A stretch of 64,000 nucleotides of DNA from assembly GCA_039808765.1 (NCBI GenBank), contig JBDHTQ010000004.1:174604-238603 (forward strand). The letters are read 5' to 3'. Under the pieces are notes generated by a model. That model did no database searches, was not told where the DNA came from, and worked only from the letters and a program-made list of their open reading frames with translations. Numbering within the stretch: position 1 is the stretch's first letter; each line of letters opens with the position of its first letter. Source of the DNA: JBDHTQ01 sp039808765. Its GTDB lineage: Bacteria > Pseudomonadota > Alphaproteobacteria > UBA2400. The position numbers and the translations under genes were made by a program. This document shows, piece after piece, positions 8,775-17,725 of this stretch.

Positions 8775-10013
8775 TTAAGATGTGGGCAAAAGTGTCTCAT
8801 TTTCATCGTCGGAAAAATCCTCGGGTGTGATGTCATTATTTTCAATTTTTAGTGATGTGATCTCTTTTTTTACGCGAACCCCTTTGGCGCGAAATCCTTC
8901 AACCTGCCGCAGCAGGTTTCCGCGCCCTGCGGCAAGCCGTTTGACGAGCGTCTCGTGTGCGGCGCGTGCCGAGGTCAGGTGTTTATCAACCTCATTTACG
9001 CTTTCGATCACTAAACGCACCTGCTCATAAAGATTTGCTGCTTCAAGGGCAATATGCTGAGCATTTTGTTCTTGTTTTTCAAGTTGCAGGGCGGCGTTAA
9101 TAATGTTGAGCGTGAGCAGCAGCGTGGAGGGCGCCACCAGCACCACGCGTTTGCTCCATGCAAAAGACATTAACTCAGAATCAAGGTCGAGGGCAAGCGC
9201 AAGGGCACTTTCAATCGGCATAAAAAGCAGTACATACTCGTGGGCAAGCAAGCTGCCTTGATCCTGATACTTTTTACCTGACAATTCTTTTATATGGTTA
9301 CGGATGGATTGGACGAAAACATTTTGTAAATGCGTTTTGTCTTCTGGTGTGTTTTCTGTCTCGGTGGCTGTAAGATTGATGTATGAAATCAAGGACAGCT
9401 TTGAATCCACCACAACTTTGCGATTATTGCATAAATTAATAATGAAATCAGGTTTAAGCAGTGTACCCTCTTCGTTGCGCAAACGTTGCCCTTCGCCTTG
9501 CGGAATATAATCAACTCCTTCTTTTAGACCCGATAGTGACAATATATTTTCGAGAATCATTTCTCCCCATTGTCCGCGTTTTTGGGATTGACCTTTAAGC
9601 GCGCGGGCGAGGCTATCAGCTTCTGCGCTTAATGTTTTGTTGGAGAGGTTAAGCTGTTCGATTTGTGCTTTAAGGCTGATGCGTTGCTCGGCTTCTTTGC
9701 CATAAACATCCTCCACTTTTTTCTGAAAACCCTCAATACGTTCTTTCATGGGAGTTAACAAAACATCGATCTGTTGACGGGATTGTTCTGAGGTATTTTG
9801 CATGATTTTGTGGGCTGTTGATTCAAACCACAGCTTCATGTTTTCATTTTGCTGCGCTGCGGCTTGCTTGAGTGTTTCTTCGCGTTGTTGCGCTTGAGCG
9901 AGTGCGGTAGCCAAGCCGGTTTGTTCCCGTAATGCACGGGTTGTGGCATAAAAGTATCCGCAAATTGCGCCGAAAAGAGCGGCGAGCGTAAAGATTATAA
10001 TTGTTACCATCAT
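8775..10013 (-). CDS. rmuC: DNA recombination protein RmuC
   Basis: RmuC proteins restrict inversions between short repeats and carry a nuclease-like core. The 412 residues show an N-terminal membrane helix (about 1-22), a long Gln/Glu-rich coiled coil (about 30-150), and the RmuC domain with QRGQWGE-like KRGQWGEMILENIL, PDFIINLCNNRKVVVDSKLSL, HEYVLLFMPIESALALAL and RVVLVAPSTLLLTLNII. The start overlaps the recR stop by 4 bases (ATGA), so translation is coupled. The C-terminal 40 residues are acidic and variable. The frame is intact. Confidence 0.95.
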   Translation of the reverse strand: MMVTIIIFTLAALFGAICGYFYATTRALREQTGLATALAQAQQREETLKQAAAQQNENMKLWFESTAHKIMQNTSEQSRQQIDVLLTPMKERIEGFQKKVEDVYGKEAEQRISLKAQIEQLNLSNKTLSAEADSLARALKGQSQKRGQWGEMILENILSLSGLKEGVDYIPQGEGQRLRNEEGTLLKPDFIINLCNNRKVVVDSKLSLISYINLTATETENTPEDKTHLQNVFVQSIRNHIKELSGKKYQDQGSLLAHEYVLLFMPIESALALALDLDSELMSFAWSKRVVLVAPSTLLLTLNIINAALQLEKQEQNAQHIALEAANLYEQVRLVIESVNEVDKHLTSARAAHETLVKRLAAGRGNLLRQVEGFRAKGVRVKKEITSLKIENNDITPEDFSDDENETLLPTS

Positions 10014-10603
10014 GCGCTTCGCCGGGCTTGCAGAGCAGCAATCAGCGTCCCTTCATCGAGATAATCCAATTCACCACCGAGCGGCACACCCTGTGCAAGT
10101 GAGCTGATGCGAATATCCAACGATTTAAGCGCATCGCTGACGTAGTGTGCCGTGGTTTGTCCATCCACTGTGGCAGGCAAGGCCATGATGACTTCATGAA
10201 TGGTTTCATCGCGCACGCGTTGCACTAATTGGGGCACGTGAAGTTGCTCGGGTGTTACGCCAGCAAGTGCTGATAAAACGCCACCAAGAACAAAATAACG
10301 TCCCTTGAAAGCGTGGGTGCGTTCCATCGCCCACAGGTCAGCGACATCTTCAACCACACAGAGTTGGGTTGCCTCGCGGCGATGATCCTGGCAAAGGTGA
10401 CAGGGATCAATCACATCAAGATTATGGCAAAGCGTGCATGACGTTAGTTTATCGTCGGCCTCGATCAAGGCTTGTGCGAGGGGCCGCAGCAATTGGTCAC
10501 GTTTGCGAAAGAGATGAAGCACAACACGACGGGCCGAGCGCGGGCCAAGGCCGGGCAGACGGCCCAGCAGCGTGATCAAATGCTCAAGTTCAGCGCCCAT
10601 CAT
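10010..10603 (-). CDS. recR: Recombination mediator protein RecR
   Basis: RecR acts with RecO (and RecF) to load RecA at single-strand gaps. In 197 residues it has the N-terminal helix-hairpin-helix LGRLPGLGPRSARR, a Cys4 zinc finger (C56, C59, C68, C71), a Toprim domain with VVEDVADLWAMERT, and the Walker-B-like end with GGELDYLDEGTL. The length is standard. It lies in the ybaB-recR pair downstream of dnaX, a very widely conserved cluster. A second Met codon right after the first could be the true start; this changes the product by one residue. Confidence 0.97.
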   Translation of the reverse strand: MMGAELEHLITLLGRLPGLGPRSARRVVLHLFRKRDQLLRPLAQALIEADDKLTSCTLCHNLDVIDPCHLCQDHRREATQLCVVEDVADLWAMERTHAFKGRYFVLGGVLSALAGVTPEQLHVPQLVQRVRDETIHEVIMALPATVDGQTTAHYVSDALKSLDIRISSLAQGVPLGGELDYLDEGTLIAALQARRSA

Positions 10604-10628
10604 GATGTGTTGCTTTTATCCTTCGTTG

Positions 10629-10949
10629 TTAGAAAGGAAGTGACACGCCAGGTGGCAAGTTTAAGCCACCCATTACGTCTTTCATGGCAGTGTTGGAAGC
10701 TGTTTCACTCTTTGTGTGAGCGTCATTAATTGCGGCAACCAGCAAATCTTCCAACATGTCGGTTTCACCTTCCTTTAGCAATGCAGAATCAATTTTTACC
10801 GCACGCGCAATGCCGTTGCCCGTCAATGTGACGCTGACCGCGCCGCCACCAGCGGTGCCTGTAAATTCGGTTTGTGCCAGCTGGTCTTTGACCGCACCGA
10901 TTTTGGTTTGCATTTGTTGAGCTTGTTTCATCATTAGGGCAAAATTCAT
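10629..10949 (-). CDS. ybaB: YbaB/EbfC family nucleoid-associated protein
   Basis: A small dimeric DNA-binding protein of 106 residues, the usual length. It starts MNFALMMKQAQQMQTKI and has the family core GTAGGGAVSVTLTGNGIARAVKID, followed by LEDLLVAAINDAHTKSE. YbaB homologues bind DNA with little sequence preference and are thought to affect nucleoid structure and recombination. The gene starts 2 bases after the dnaX stop and ends 25 bases before recR, the conserved dnaX-ybaB-recR operon. Confidence 0.95.
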   Translation of the reverse strand: MNFALMMKQAQQMQTKIGAVKDQLAQTEFTGTAGGGAVSVTLTGNGIARAVKIDSALLKEGETDMLEDLLVAAINDAHTKSETASNTAMKDVMGGLNLPPGVSLPF

Positions 10950-10951
10950 TT

Positions 10952-12796
10952 TTAATCTTCCTCGCTTTCGTCGTTTAAATACTCGGACAAATGATCATGC
11001 GATGAAAAATCGACAACAGATTCATCGTGCATACGCTGGTCCGATGGGGGTGAAGAGGTGTCGGGGGGTACCCGAGTGTTTTCATCAATTTGAATGACAT
11101 CACGAACATTTTCAAGTTTGGAGCCGGGGAATGCCAGTAATACGGCTTTGACCAGAGGATGTTCATGCGCTTCAGCTAAGATGTTTTTATGCGTGGCCTC
11201 ATCTTCTTCTGCTAACGTGAGGTGAGAAGAGGTTTGTGCAATTGAGATCATCCACGGCTGGTTTGTCCATTGGCTAAGCAGTTGCGAAAGCCGCGTGGTG
11301 ATAGAGGAATGAGCGCCAGCACGCGGATAAAGCGTTAGTCGCCCATAAGCAAAATTCTGACATTCAATAAAGTTATAAATTTGACCATATAAGGTCATTT
11401 CGCGCTTGTTTGAAATGAGGGTGGCAAGACTACGCCAGTCGTTAAGCGCAATGTGAGCGTGTTGTGCAGGGGAGGGGGCTTCTGCTGGCTGTTTTGATAC
11501 AGCAGAAAGTGTTCCTGTATTGCTTTGCTGAAGGCGAACTGTGCGGAAAGACTGTGGCCCCTGCGCTGCTGCAGACGAAGTGGAGAGTGTCTGTCCTGCC
11601 AACATCGACTGTGCGCCTTCTTGGGAAAGTTTTTTGATCAATTCACCCGGCGAAGGAAGTGTACCAATATGAGCAAGGCGAATCAAAAGCATTTCCAACG
11701 CTGCCATAGGCTGAGGTGCCATCTGAACTTCGGGAATGCCTTTGAGCAAAACTTGCCAAGCACGTGCGAGCGCAGGGGTGCCAAATTTTTCAGCCAGCTC
11801 TTTCATGCCTTTTTGTTCGTCTACAGAAAGTGTAGTATCGGCTTTGCCTTCAGGAAGAATTTTGAAACGCGACAACTGGTGCACAAATTGCAGCATATCC
11901 TGCAAGACAATTAACGCATCAGCACCAGCTGTGTGCAGTTGATTCAGGCGTTGCAGGGCCTCAAAAGCATTGCCGTCTAATGTGAAACTCAAGATGTCCA
12001 ACACATTGCGTTGGTCTGCTAACCCCAGCATGGTGCGGACCATCACGGCATTAATCGTGCCGCCACCTTGAGAAATAGCCTGATCAAGCAAGGATAGGCC
12101 ATCACGGGCCGACCCATCTGCTGCGCGGGCAATCAGCTGTTTTGATGTTTGATCAATTTCTACTGCTTCCGCATCGGCAATTTTTGTGAAAAGCGCCATC
12201 AGTTCTTCCATGGTCAGTCGACGAAGGTCAAACCGTTGACAGCGCGATAAAACCGTGATTGGAACTTTACGAATTTCAGTGGTGGCAAAAATAAAAATGA
12301 CGTGCGGTGGTGGTTCTTCAAGCGTTTTCAAAAGTGCGTTGAAGGCGTTTTTGGACAGCATGTGCACTTCATCAATGATATAAACTTTGGTGCGAACTGA
12401 CGTCGGTGCATACTTGACGCCATCAATGATTTCTCGAATGTCTTCAACACCCGTCCGTGATGCTGCGTCCATCTCTAACACATCGACACAGCGGCCCTCG
12501 GCGATGCTCACGCATGATTCGCAGACATTGCAGGGGGTGATGGTTGGTCCTTCAACGCAGTTCAAGCCTTTGGCGATAATACGTGCTGTTGTGGTTTTTC
12601 CGACACCCCGCACCCCTGTCAGCATAAAAGCATGGGCAATGCGATTCGCTGCAAACGCATTAGTTAGGGTGCGAACCAGTGCCTCTTGACCCATTAAGTC
12701 AGCAAAGATTTTAGGACGATACTTGCGTGCTAAAACAAAATAAGCCGCATCTTTTTCAGATGGTGGTGAGGTGCGGTGGGTGGTTGAATCGTTCAT
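10952..12796 (-). CDS. dnaX: DNA polymerase III subunit gamma/tau
   Basis: DnaX is the motor of the clamp-loader complex that places the beta clamp on primed DNA. The 614-residue product has YRPKIFADLMGQEALVRTL, a Walker A GVRGVGKTT at about 61-69, a zinc module with Cys at 80, 89, 92 and 95, Walker B with DEVH near 142, and sensor 1 FATTEIRKVPITVLSRCQRF. Residues after about 370 are the tau-like region, which is shorter than in E. coli and Ser/Gln-rich. I saw no obvious slippery A-run that would make a separate gamma. It heads the dnaX-ybaB-recR-rmuC-lptD string on the minus strand. Confidence 0.96.
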   Translation of the reverse strand: MNDSTTHRTSPPSEKDAAYFVLARKYRPKIFADLMGQEALVRTLTNAFAANRIAHAFMLTGVRGVGKTTTARIIAKGLNCVEGPTITPCNVCESCVSIAEGRCVDVLEMDAASRTGVEDIREIIDGVKYAPTSVRTKVYIIDEVHMLSKNAFNALLKTLEEPPPHVIFIFATTEIRKVPITVLSRCQRFDLRRLTMEELMALFTKIADAEAVEIDQTSKQLIARAADGSARDGLSLLDQAISQGGGTINAVMVRTMLGLADQRNVLDILSFTLDGNAFEALQRLNQLHTAGADALIVLQDMLQFVHQLSRFKILPEGKADTTLSVDEQKGMKELAEKFGTPALARAWQVLLKGIPEVQMAPQPMAALEMLLIRLAHIGTLPSPGELIKKLSQEGAQSMLAGQTLSTSSAAAQGPQSFRTVRLQQSNTGTLSAVSKQPAEAPSPAQHAHIALNDWRSLATLISNKREMTLYGQIYNFIECQNFAYGRLTLYPRAGAHSSITTRLSQLLSQWTNQPWMISIAQTSSHLTLAEEDEATHKNILAEAHEHPLVKAVLLAFPGSKLENVRDVIQIDENTRVPPDTSSPPSDQRMHDESVVDFSSHDHLSEYLNDESEED

Positions 12797-13035
12797 GCCT
12801 CACGTATAGCGCGACTTGCGAAGAAATTCAGTCAAAAAATACCGTACCATGGTGGATTTATTTTTTTTCAGGATGTTGAAAATCTTATATCGTGCCTAAA
12901 GGTGTGTTGCAGTTAAAAAAACTTTAAATTATCTGCGGATAAATTAACTGTCCTACAAGGGGCTTTTAGCAAATTTGTGTCATAATTCGTGTGGTTTTTG
13001 GATTTGATGGAAGTCGCGGAGGAGAAAAAAGGAAA

Positions 13036-15198
13036 ATGAGTGTTTTTAAGCGACTGATCTCTGATTCGTATATGCGCAATGAGGAAGGAAACATTCTTAT
13101 TTTGACAGGATTGTTGCTGATTCCTTTGATCGGGATTGTGGGGTTGGCTGTGGACGCCGCGCGAACTTTTTCTGTTCGTAGCCAATTGCAGCAAAGTTTG
13201 GATGCTGCGGCCTTGGCGGGGGGGCGGTTATTCTCGGAAGAAAAACGGAATGAAACTATTCAGGCATTTTTTAACGAAAACATTAATGTCGGTAAATATG
13301 ACGCAACCTTTTCGGATTTGGTGATTACGGACGATCCCGTTGCTGGCACGCTTCAGGTGAGCGCCACGTCCGAGGTGCCCATGATTTTCGCCAAAGTGTT
13401 AGGCACAAACAAGATTACCGTTGGCCAATCTTCCCAAATTGTGCGCAATGAAACAACGCTTGAAGTGGGGGTGGTGATCGATACAACAGGGTCAATGAGC
13501 AATAACGATAGTGCTGGAAATTATAAGATGGGTGCGGCCAAAGATGCCGCGAATTTATTGCTGGATATTCTCTACAACAACAAAGACAGCGATGAAGGCG
13601 TGTACGTCAGCATTGTTCCGTTTGTGCAAAACGTCAATGTGGGGAGTTCTCATGGCAGTTGGTTGGCTGCGGGATCCCAAGCGGCAATACCGTGGAATTC
13701 TGGTCCTTTTCCTTCTGCTTCAGGGTGGCGAGGGTGCGTGGTTGAACGGTTGGATTCAGGGGGTACTCCACATTACGACACAACCGAAGAAAACCCATCC
13801 AAGCAGGCATTCGTGCCATATGCTGATTCTTTCTTTGGTCCCACCTGCCCGGATTGGTCGTCCGATGAAAAGGGGATTGTGCCTGGCATTTGTCGCATGA
13901 GTGATGGGAAAATTTACACAGCGACAACATCAGGAACAACGGGCAACAGTGCACCCACTGGTACCTCCGGAAGTGTTTCAGATGGTGCTGTATCGTGGGT
14001 TTACTGGTACAATGCCTATCCGGGGTCGCCCGGTTATGCACCAGTTTCATGCCCGATTTGGCAGCCCAACTCAAGCGTCGCGGTGGGAAGTTGTCGGTTT
14101 GCCCCCAACTGTCCCAACTGGGAGAGCGGAGAAACACTTACAGCCGGTGCGTGTCGTGTTAGTTCAGGTAAAATTTATACGGCTACGACTTCTGGCACCA
14201 CGTCAGGGGGAAGCGGGCCAAGCCATTCCAGTGGTTCGCAAACGGTGGGGGGGATTACGTGGTCGTATCGCACATCTTCTTATCCCGGAGTAGGCGGTAA
14301 TATATATTATGCCTATACCGGCGGCACCACGGGGACGAGCACACCTCTTCATCGCTTTGGAATTGCGTCAGATGGATCGATCAGCTGGGGCCTGTGGGAG
14401 CGCATGTGGGTGAGTGGAGAAGTTCTTTCAACCGGGGATGAGCGGGTTAATCCGTGGTATTACCTCTACCGCTCCAATACCAGCAACACCACCACTGGAA
14501 CGATGCCGCCCACCCATGTCTCGGGGACAAGTACGAGTGGCAGCATTCAGTGGCAGTATCGTGGACGATTACCGGCTCAGGTCGCAAATTTAAATAGCCA
14601 GTATGGTTATGGCTATAACTCGGGCTGCGGCACACCGATATCCCCACTGCAAAATAGTCGCCTTGTCGCCAAGGCAACCGTTGATGCCCTTTATCCCTCT
14701 ATCTATTACGGCGGCACGATGACGCCAATGGGCCTCATTTGGGGATGGCGCAGTATTTCTCCCTTATGGCGTGGGTGGTGGCAGGGGGTAGAGGCAGAGC
14801 ATCCGTATGATTACAATGCACCCGATAATTACAAAGCCGTTATTATTATGACGGACGGTGAAAATGTTTTCAATAGCTGTGTCGGTGCGTTTTGTCATGG
14901 CTCAAACACCCCTTACGGTTATTTATATGATGGTCGTTTGGGGACTACGGTCAGTTCGAGTGCGGTGAGTCAGATCAACAATAAGGTGCTTGAGATTTGT
15001 CAAAACATTCGAGCGTCGGGCACTTTGCTGTATGCCATTCTTTTTGATTTGCCCAGCGGAGCTTCATCCACTCGAACACTTTTTCAAAACTGTGTTGGCG
15101 ATTCATCGCATTTTTTTGACGCAGTAAATGCAGATGATTTAACGGCAGCTTTTAAAACCATTGCTGTAGATTTATCGCGACTGCGTTTGTCGAAATAA
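13036..15198 (+). CDS. TadG-like pilus-assembly/von Willebrand factor A protein with phage-tail-type repeats
   Basis: The 720-residue protein has an N-terminal Tad/TadG-like segment: NEEGNILILTGLL, then a membrane helix and the block VDAARTFSVRSQLQQSLDAAALAGG. A von Willebrand factor A domain follows, whose MIDAS loop reads DTTGSMS at about residue 157; its closing strand is IIMTDGEN near 616. Between the two lies a 240-residue insert of about four Gly/Ser/Thr/Trp-rich repeats. TadG-like proteins are exported and linked to tight-adherence pili, but no tad gene is nearby. The ATG 13036 is preceded by GGAGAAAAAAGGAAA; an upstream in-frame start at 12991 is less likely. The exact partner system is unknown. 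Confidence 0.85.
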   Translation: MSVFKRLISDSYMRNEEGNILILTGLLLIPLIGIVGLAVDAARTFSVRSQLQQSLDAAALAGGRLFSEEKRNETIQAFFNENINVGKYDATFSDLVITDDPVAGTLQVSATSEVPMIFAKVLGTNKITVGQSSQIVRNETTLEVGVVIDTTGSMSNNDSAGNYKMGAAKDAANLLLDILYNNKDSDEGVYVSIVPFVQNVNVGSSHGSWLAAGSQAAIPWNSGPFPSASGWRGCVVERLDSGGTPHYDTTEENPSKQAFVPYADSFFGPTCPDWSSDEKGIVPGICRMSDGKIYTATTSGTTGNSAPTGTSGSVSDGAVSWVYWYNAYPGSPGYAPVSCPIWQPNSSVAVGSCRFAPNCPNWESGETLTAGACRVSSGKIYTATTSGTTSGGSGPSHSSGSQTVGGITWSYRTSSYPGVGGNIYYAYTGGTTGTSTPLHRFGIASDGSISWGLWERMWVSGEVLSTGDERVNPWYYLYRSNTSNTTTGTMPPTHVSGTSTSGSIQWQYRGRLPAQVANLNSQYGYGYNSGCGTPISPLQNSRLVAKATVDALYPSIYYGGTMTPMGLIWGWRSISPLWRGWWQGVEAEHPYDYNAPDNYKAVIIMTDGENVFNSCVGAFCHGSNTPYGYLYDGRLGTTVSSSAVSQINNKVLEICQNIRASGTLLYAILFDLPSGASSTRTLFQNCVGDSSHFFDAVNADDLTAAFKTIAVDLSRLRLSK
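13846..14571 (+). repeat. Four imperfect protein repeats within the TadG-like gene
   Basis: Translated, the stretch holds repeated units of the type C-P-x-W-x-S-x-E ... GKIYTATTSGTT ... SDGAVSWVYW. Units 1 (from 13846) and 2 (from 14109) are complete, each with a CP-W start and a GKIYTATTSGTT core. Units 3 (from about 14302) and 4 (from about 14452) keep the Tyr-x-Tyr, GTTGTS/NTTTGTMPP and final SISW/SIQW parts. Similar repeats occur in phage tail and bacterial surface proteins. They interrupt the von Willebrand A domain. Confidence 0.75.
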
Positions 15199-15218
15199 TT
15201 TTATCAAGGAGGTAAAGT

Positions 15219-15497
15219 ATGTTGAATGGAATATTTCAACCTCATCGTTATCAGTTTATCAAAGTGAGATGTGATCCAGAACAGGATGCTCCCGTTCTGC
15301 ATTTTAATGTCTGCCGCTCCAATTGGGATTGTTGGATCGAAAAACTATCGCTCGAAGAAGTAGAGAAGCATATTCACGCTTGGCTAAAAGCGTGTGATGA
15401 ACACCCCGGCGAGGCGATTGCCAATCGGATTGGATACAGCAATCACTACCAATTTGTTTTGGCAAGTGTGGAGGCGCTTAAGATCCTGCGCCATTAA
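15219..15497 (+). CDS. Small protein of unknown function downstream of the TadG-like gene
   Basis: I do not recognise this 92-residue protein. The ATG at 15219 follows AAGGAGGTAAAGT, the strongest ribosome-binding site in the area, 20 bases after the TadG-like stop, so it is likely the second gene of that operon. The product is soluble, His- and Trp-containing, with three Cys (residues about 18, 32 and 38) and a helical C-terminal half (EEVEKHIHAWLKACDEHPGE). Its last 20 bases overlap the 3' end of the convergent ribokinase gene. Confidence 0.65.
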   Translation: MLNGIFQPHRYQFIKVRCDPEQDAPVLHFNVCRSNWDCWIEKLSLEEVEKHIHAWLKACDEHPGEAIANRIGYSNHYQFVLASVEALKILRH

Positions 15498-16432
15498 TAA
15501 TTGGGCGAGGCTGTGCCTCCATAAGCAATGCTGCCGTTTCGTGGTGATGGGGCATGCTACTGGCGGCGCCTTTGCATCCAACAGAAAGTGCGGCAGCAGC
15601 ATTACCGAATTCAATCGCAGCCTTCATGTCATGCGCATTATGCATGGCAAGATATGAGACAAACGCACCGCAAAAACAGTCACCGGCGCCGGTGGTGTCA
15701 ACCACATTCACCGTGTGGGCTGGGATAAAAAATGACTCATCGTGCGCATCGAAATAAATCCCGTTAGCGCCAAAGGTGAATATAAGTTTTACATCTTTTT
15801 TGAGGGCATATTTTTGCCGTATAGCGCTGGCCGCCTGCGTGACATTTTTTGTGGTAACATCATGACCGTGATAAAAGCCGGCTTCTACCTCATTCATGAT
15901 GATGATATCGCTCAAGGTAAAAAGCTTTGTCGCATCTTCCGACGCAGGAGCGGTGTTAAGAATTTTTTTGCACCCATTTTTCTCGGCATTCTGAAAAAAG
16001 CGTAAATTGAATCAACCGGAACCTCCAACTGTGCAAGACAATATGCGTTGGCATCAATGGATACTTCTCCCAATTCATGCGTGGGGGGTGCAAAATTTGC
16101 ACCCGTTACAATCATGACTGTATTGTTGTTTTTTTTGGCAACGGTAATAAGTGCGGCGCCAGTACTGGTCTCAAGACGGGTAATTTCATCGCAGTGAACA
16201 TGATTTTCTCTGAGGTACGAAACCATGTAATCGCCATCCTCATCTTTGCCAACACTGCCAACAAAGCTTACATTCGCTCCCGCGCGGGCGGCTGCAATGG
16301 ACTGATTGGCCCCTTTGCCCCTAGGAAAGTGCGCAAAAGAATCGCCAATGAATGTTTCACCAATTGCAGGAAAGCGCTGGGCGAAGACCACAAAGTCAAC
16401 GTTAATACTGCCAAAGACATAAACTTTTTCAT
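15478..16432 (-). pseudogene. Ribokinase-family sugar kinase gene with two homopolymer frameshifts
   Basis: Read across two frames, this is a full PfkB/ribokinase: VYVFGSINVDFVV, PRGKGANQSIAAARAGA, then, after a shift, FFQNAEKNG, LNTAPASEDA, IIIMNEVEAGFY and the catalytic signature VDTTGAGDCFCGAFVSYLA. The frame breaks at a run of six A (15994-15999, plus strand); one extra A would join the halves. The start shows the same: ATG at 16432, preceded by AGGAAA, is followed by five A (T5 at 16425-16429), and a sixth would give MKKVYVFGS. Neither neighbour has such lesions. Either the gene is newly inactivated or both indels are sequencing errors. In-frame, it would phosphorylate ribose or a similar sugar or nucleoside. 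Confidence 0.8.
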
Positions 16433-16443
16433 GCGCTTGTTTC

Positions 16444-17646
16444 CTATAATGACGTAACAGCAATTGGGCTTGTAATGTGTATTGTGCGCGTGGGAAAGGC
16501 AAACTGAATATTTTCCTTTACAAACGCCCGCATAATTTTGAGTAGGATAGCTTGATTGGCATCCATGTAAGGATTGTAATCCTTACCCCTAAAATAGTAA
16601 ACCACTTCAAAATCAAGCGAACTTTCGCCAAATCGAATAAAGTGTGCGCGATCAAAACGGCAATCTTTTTGCTCTTCAATGGCTTGTTTTATGATTGTTT
16701 GTATCGTTTCGATTTTATCGGGGGACGTTGAGTATTCCACGCCTAAAGTGAAAACTATACGACGTTCAAGCATTTGACGATAGTTGTGAATGACTTCACC
16801 CAAAAGGTGATTGTTTGACACCACGATCATTTCACCCGACAGTGCGCGTACCCGGGTTGTTTTGAGTCCGACCTTCTCAACCGATCCCATTTTATCGCCG
16901 AAAATAATGAAGTCATCTTTTACGAACGGGCGATCAAATACAATCGAAAGCGCAGAGAAAAGATCCGAGATAATTCCCTGTGCAGCCAAGCCGATGGCCA
17001 AACCGCCAATACCCAAGCCCGCAATAAGAGCGGTTACATTTACGCCGAGGTTGTCCAGCAGCAAGAGGCCCGTCAGCGACCACACCGCCACATTGACAAG
17101 CCAGCCCATCACGCCCAGTGCGCTGGCAAGCGGCACACCACCAGTTATGCTGCTGTTCCAGAAACGTTGCTCGATTGTCATTAAAATAATTTCACGAACA
17201 ATCAATCCGGCTTGCAAAACCCCTGTAATCATAAATGCCAGATCAAAACCCTTTTGCACACCTTTAGGGAGTTCAAGGAACAGGCTCACCATACAAAAGC
17301 CGACAATGGTTAAAAAAATGACGCTTGTATTTTTAATAAGTCGATAAGCAACCATCCGCACACCTTGCTGCGGCTCTTGTTGATCTTTTCCCGCGATAAG
17401 TTTTAATAAAAATTTCCGTATCGCCCGGAGTATGAATCCAAAAATAACTGCTATCACGACCGTTGAAACGGCCTGCAATGTCGCGCTTTGAAGCCATGCG
17501 ATTGTTTCACTTGAAAACGTAGTTGCTGTATCTTGCACGGTCTTAAGGGGTGCAGCAAGATCAACGGGAGGAAGTTGGGGTGTTTCAGCAGGTGTAGGCG
17601 TTGTCATACCCGCAATGTAGAGCATTGACATTAAAAGAAAACCCAT
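16444..17646 (-). CDS. mscS: MscS-family small-conductance mechanosensitive channel
   Basis: A 400-residue inner-membrane channel that releases solutes on hypo-osmotic shock. An N-terminal hydrophobic segment and a Pro/Thr-rich stretch lead to several membrane helices. The pore helix TM3 reads TALIAGLGIGGLAIGLAAQGIISDLFSALSI (about 208-238, here given as family motif pieces ALIAGLGIGGLAIG and AAQGIISDLF). The beta domain follows with RPFVKDDFI, VEKVGLKTTRVRALSGE and VSNNHLLGEVIHNY. The C-terminal alpha/beta part is complete. It lies 11 bases upstream of the ribokinase start on the same strand, so the two may share a transcript. Confidence 0.93.
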   Translation of the reverse strand: MGFLLMSMLYIAGMTTPTPAETPQLPPVDLAAPLKTVQDTATTFSSETIAWLQSATLQAVSTVVIAVIFGFILRAIRKFLLKLIAGKDQQEPQQGVRMVAYRLIKNTSVIFLTIVGFCMVSLFLELPKGVQKGFDLAFMITGVLQAGLIVREIILMTIEQRFWNSSITGGVPLASALGVMGWLVNVAVWSLTGLLLLDNLGVNVTALIAGLGIGGLAIGLAAQGIISDLFSALSIVFDRPFVKDDFIIFGDKMGSVEKVGLKTTRVRALSGEMIVVSNNHLLGEVIHNYRQMLERRIVFTLGVEYSTSPDKIETIQTIIKQAIEEQKDCRFDRAHFIRFGESSLDFEVVYYFRGKDYNPYMDANQAILLKIMRAFVKENIQFAFPTRTIHITSPIAVTSL

Positions 17647-17676
17647 AATCTTTAAACAAGAGCGACGGATTTATGC

Positions 17677-17706
17677 GCAAAAAAAAGAGTGCCGAAGCAC
17701 TCTTTT
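17677..17706 (-). terminator. Rho-independent terminator of rpoD with UUCG loop
   Basis: A perfect 10-bp stem, AAAAGAGTGC (17697-17706 on the minus strand) with GCACTCTTTT (17683-17692), closes on the stable C(UUCG)G tetraloop and is followed by a T-run on the minus strand. It lies 20 bases after the rpoD stop and isolates rpoD from mscS. Confidence 0.92.
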
Positions 17707-17725
17707 AAACACGACGGAGTGACCC

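Noticed and set aside
11525..11914. Plus-strand ORF of 129 residues antisense to dnaX
   Set aside because: Cys/Arg-rich composition typical of an antisense shadow; dnaX is certain here.
12797..13035. SRP RNA gene, often near dnaX
   Set aside because: No GGAAG-type tetraloop stem or terminator was seen in the gap.
13634..14137. Minus-strand 167-residue ORF
   Set aside because: It is a shadow of the repetitive TadG-like gene, with no ribosome-binding site or family motif.
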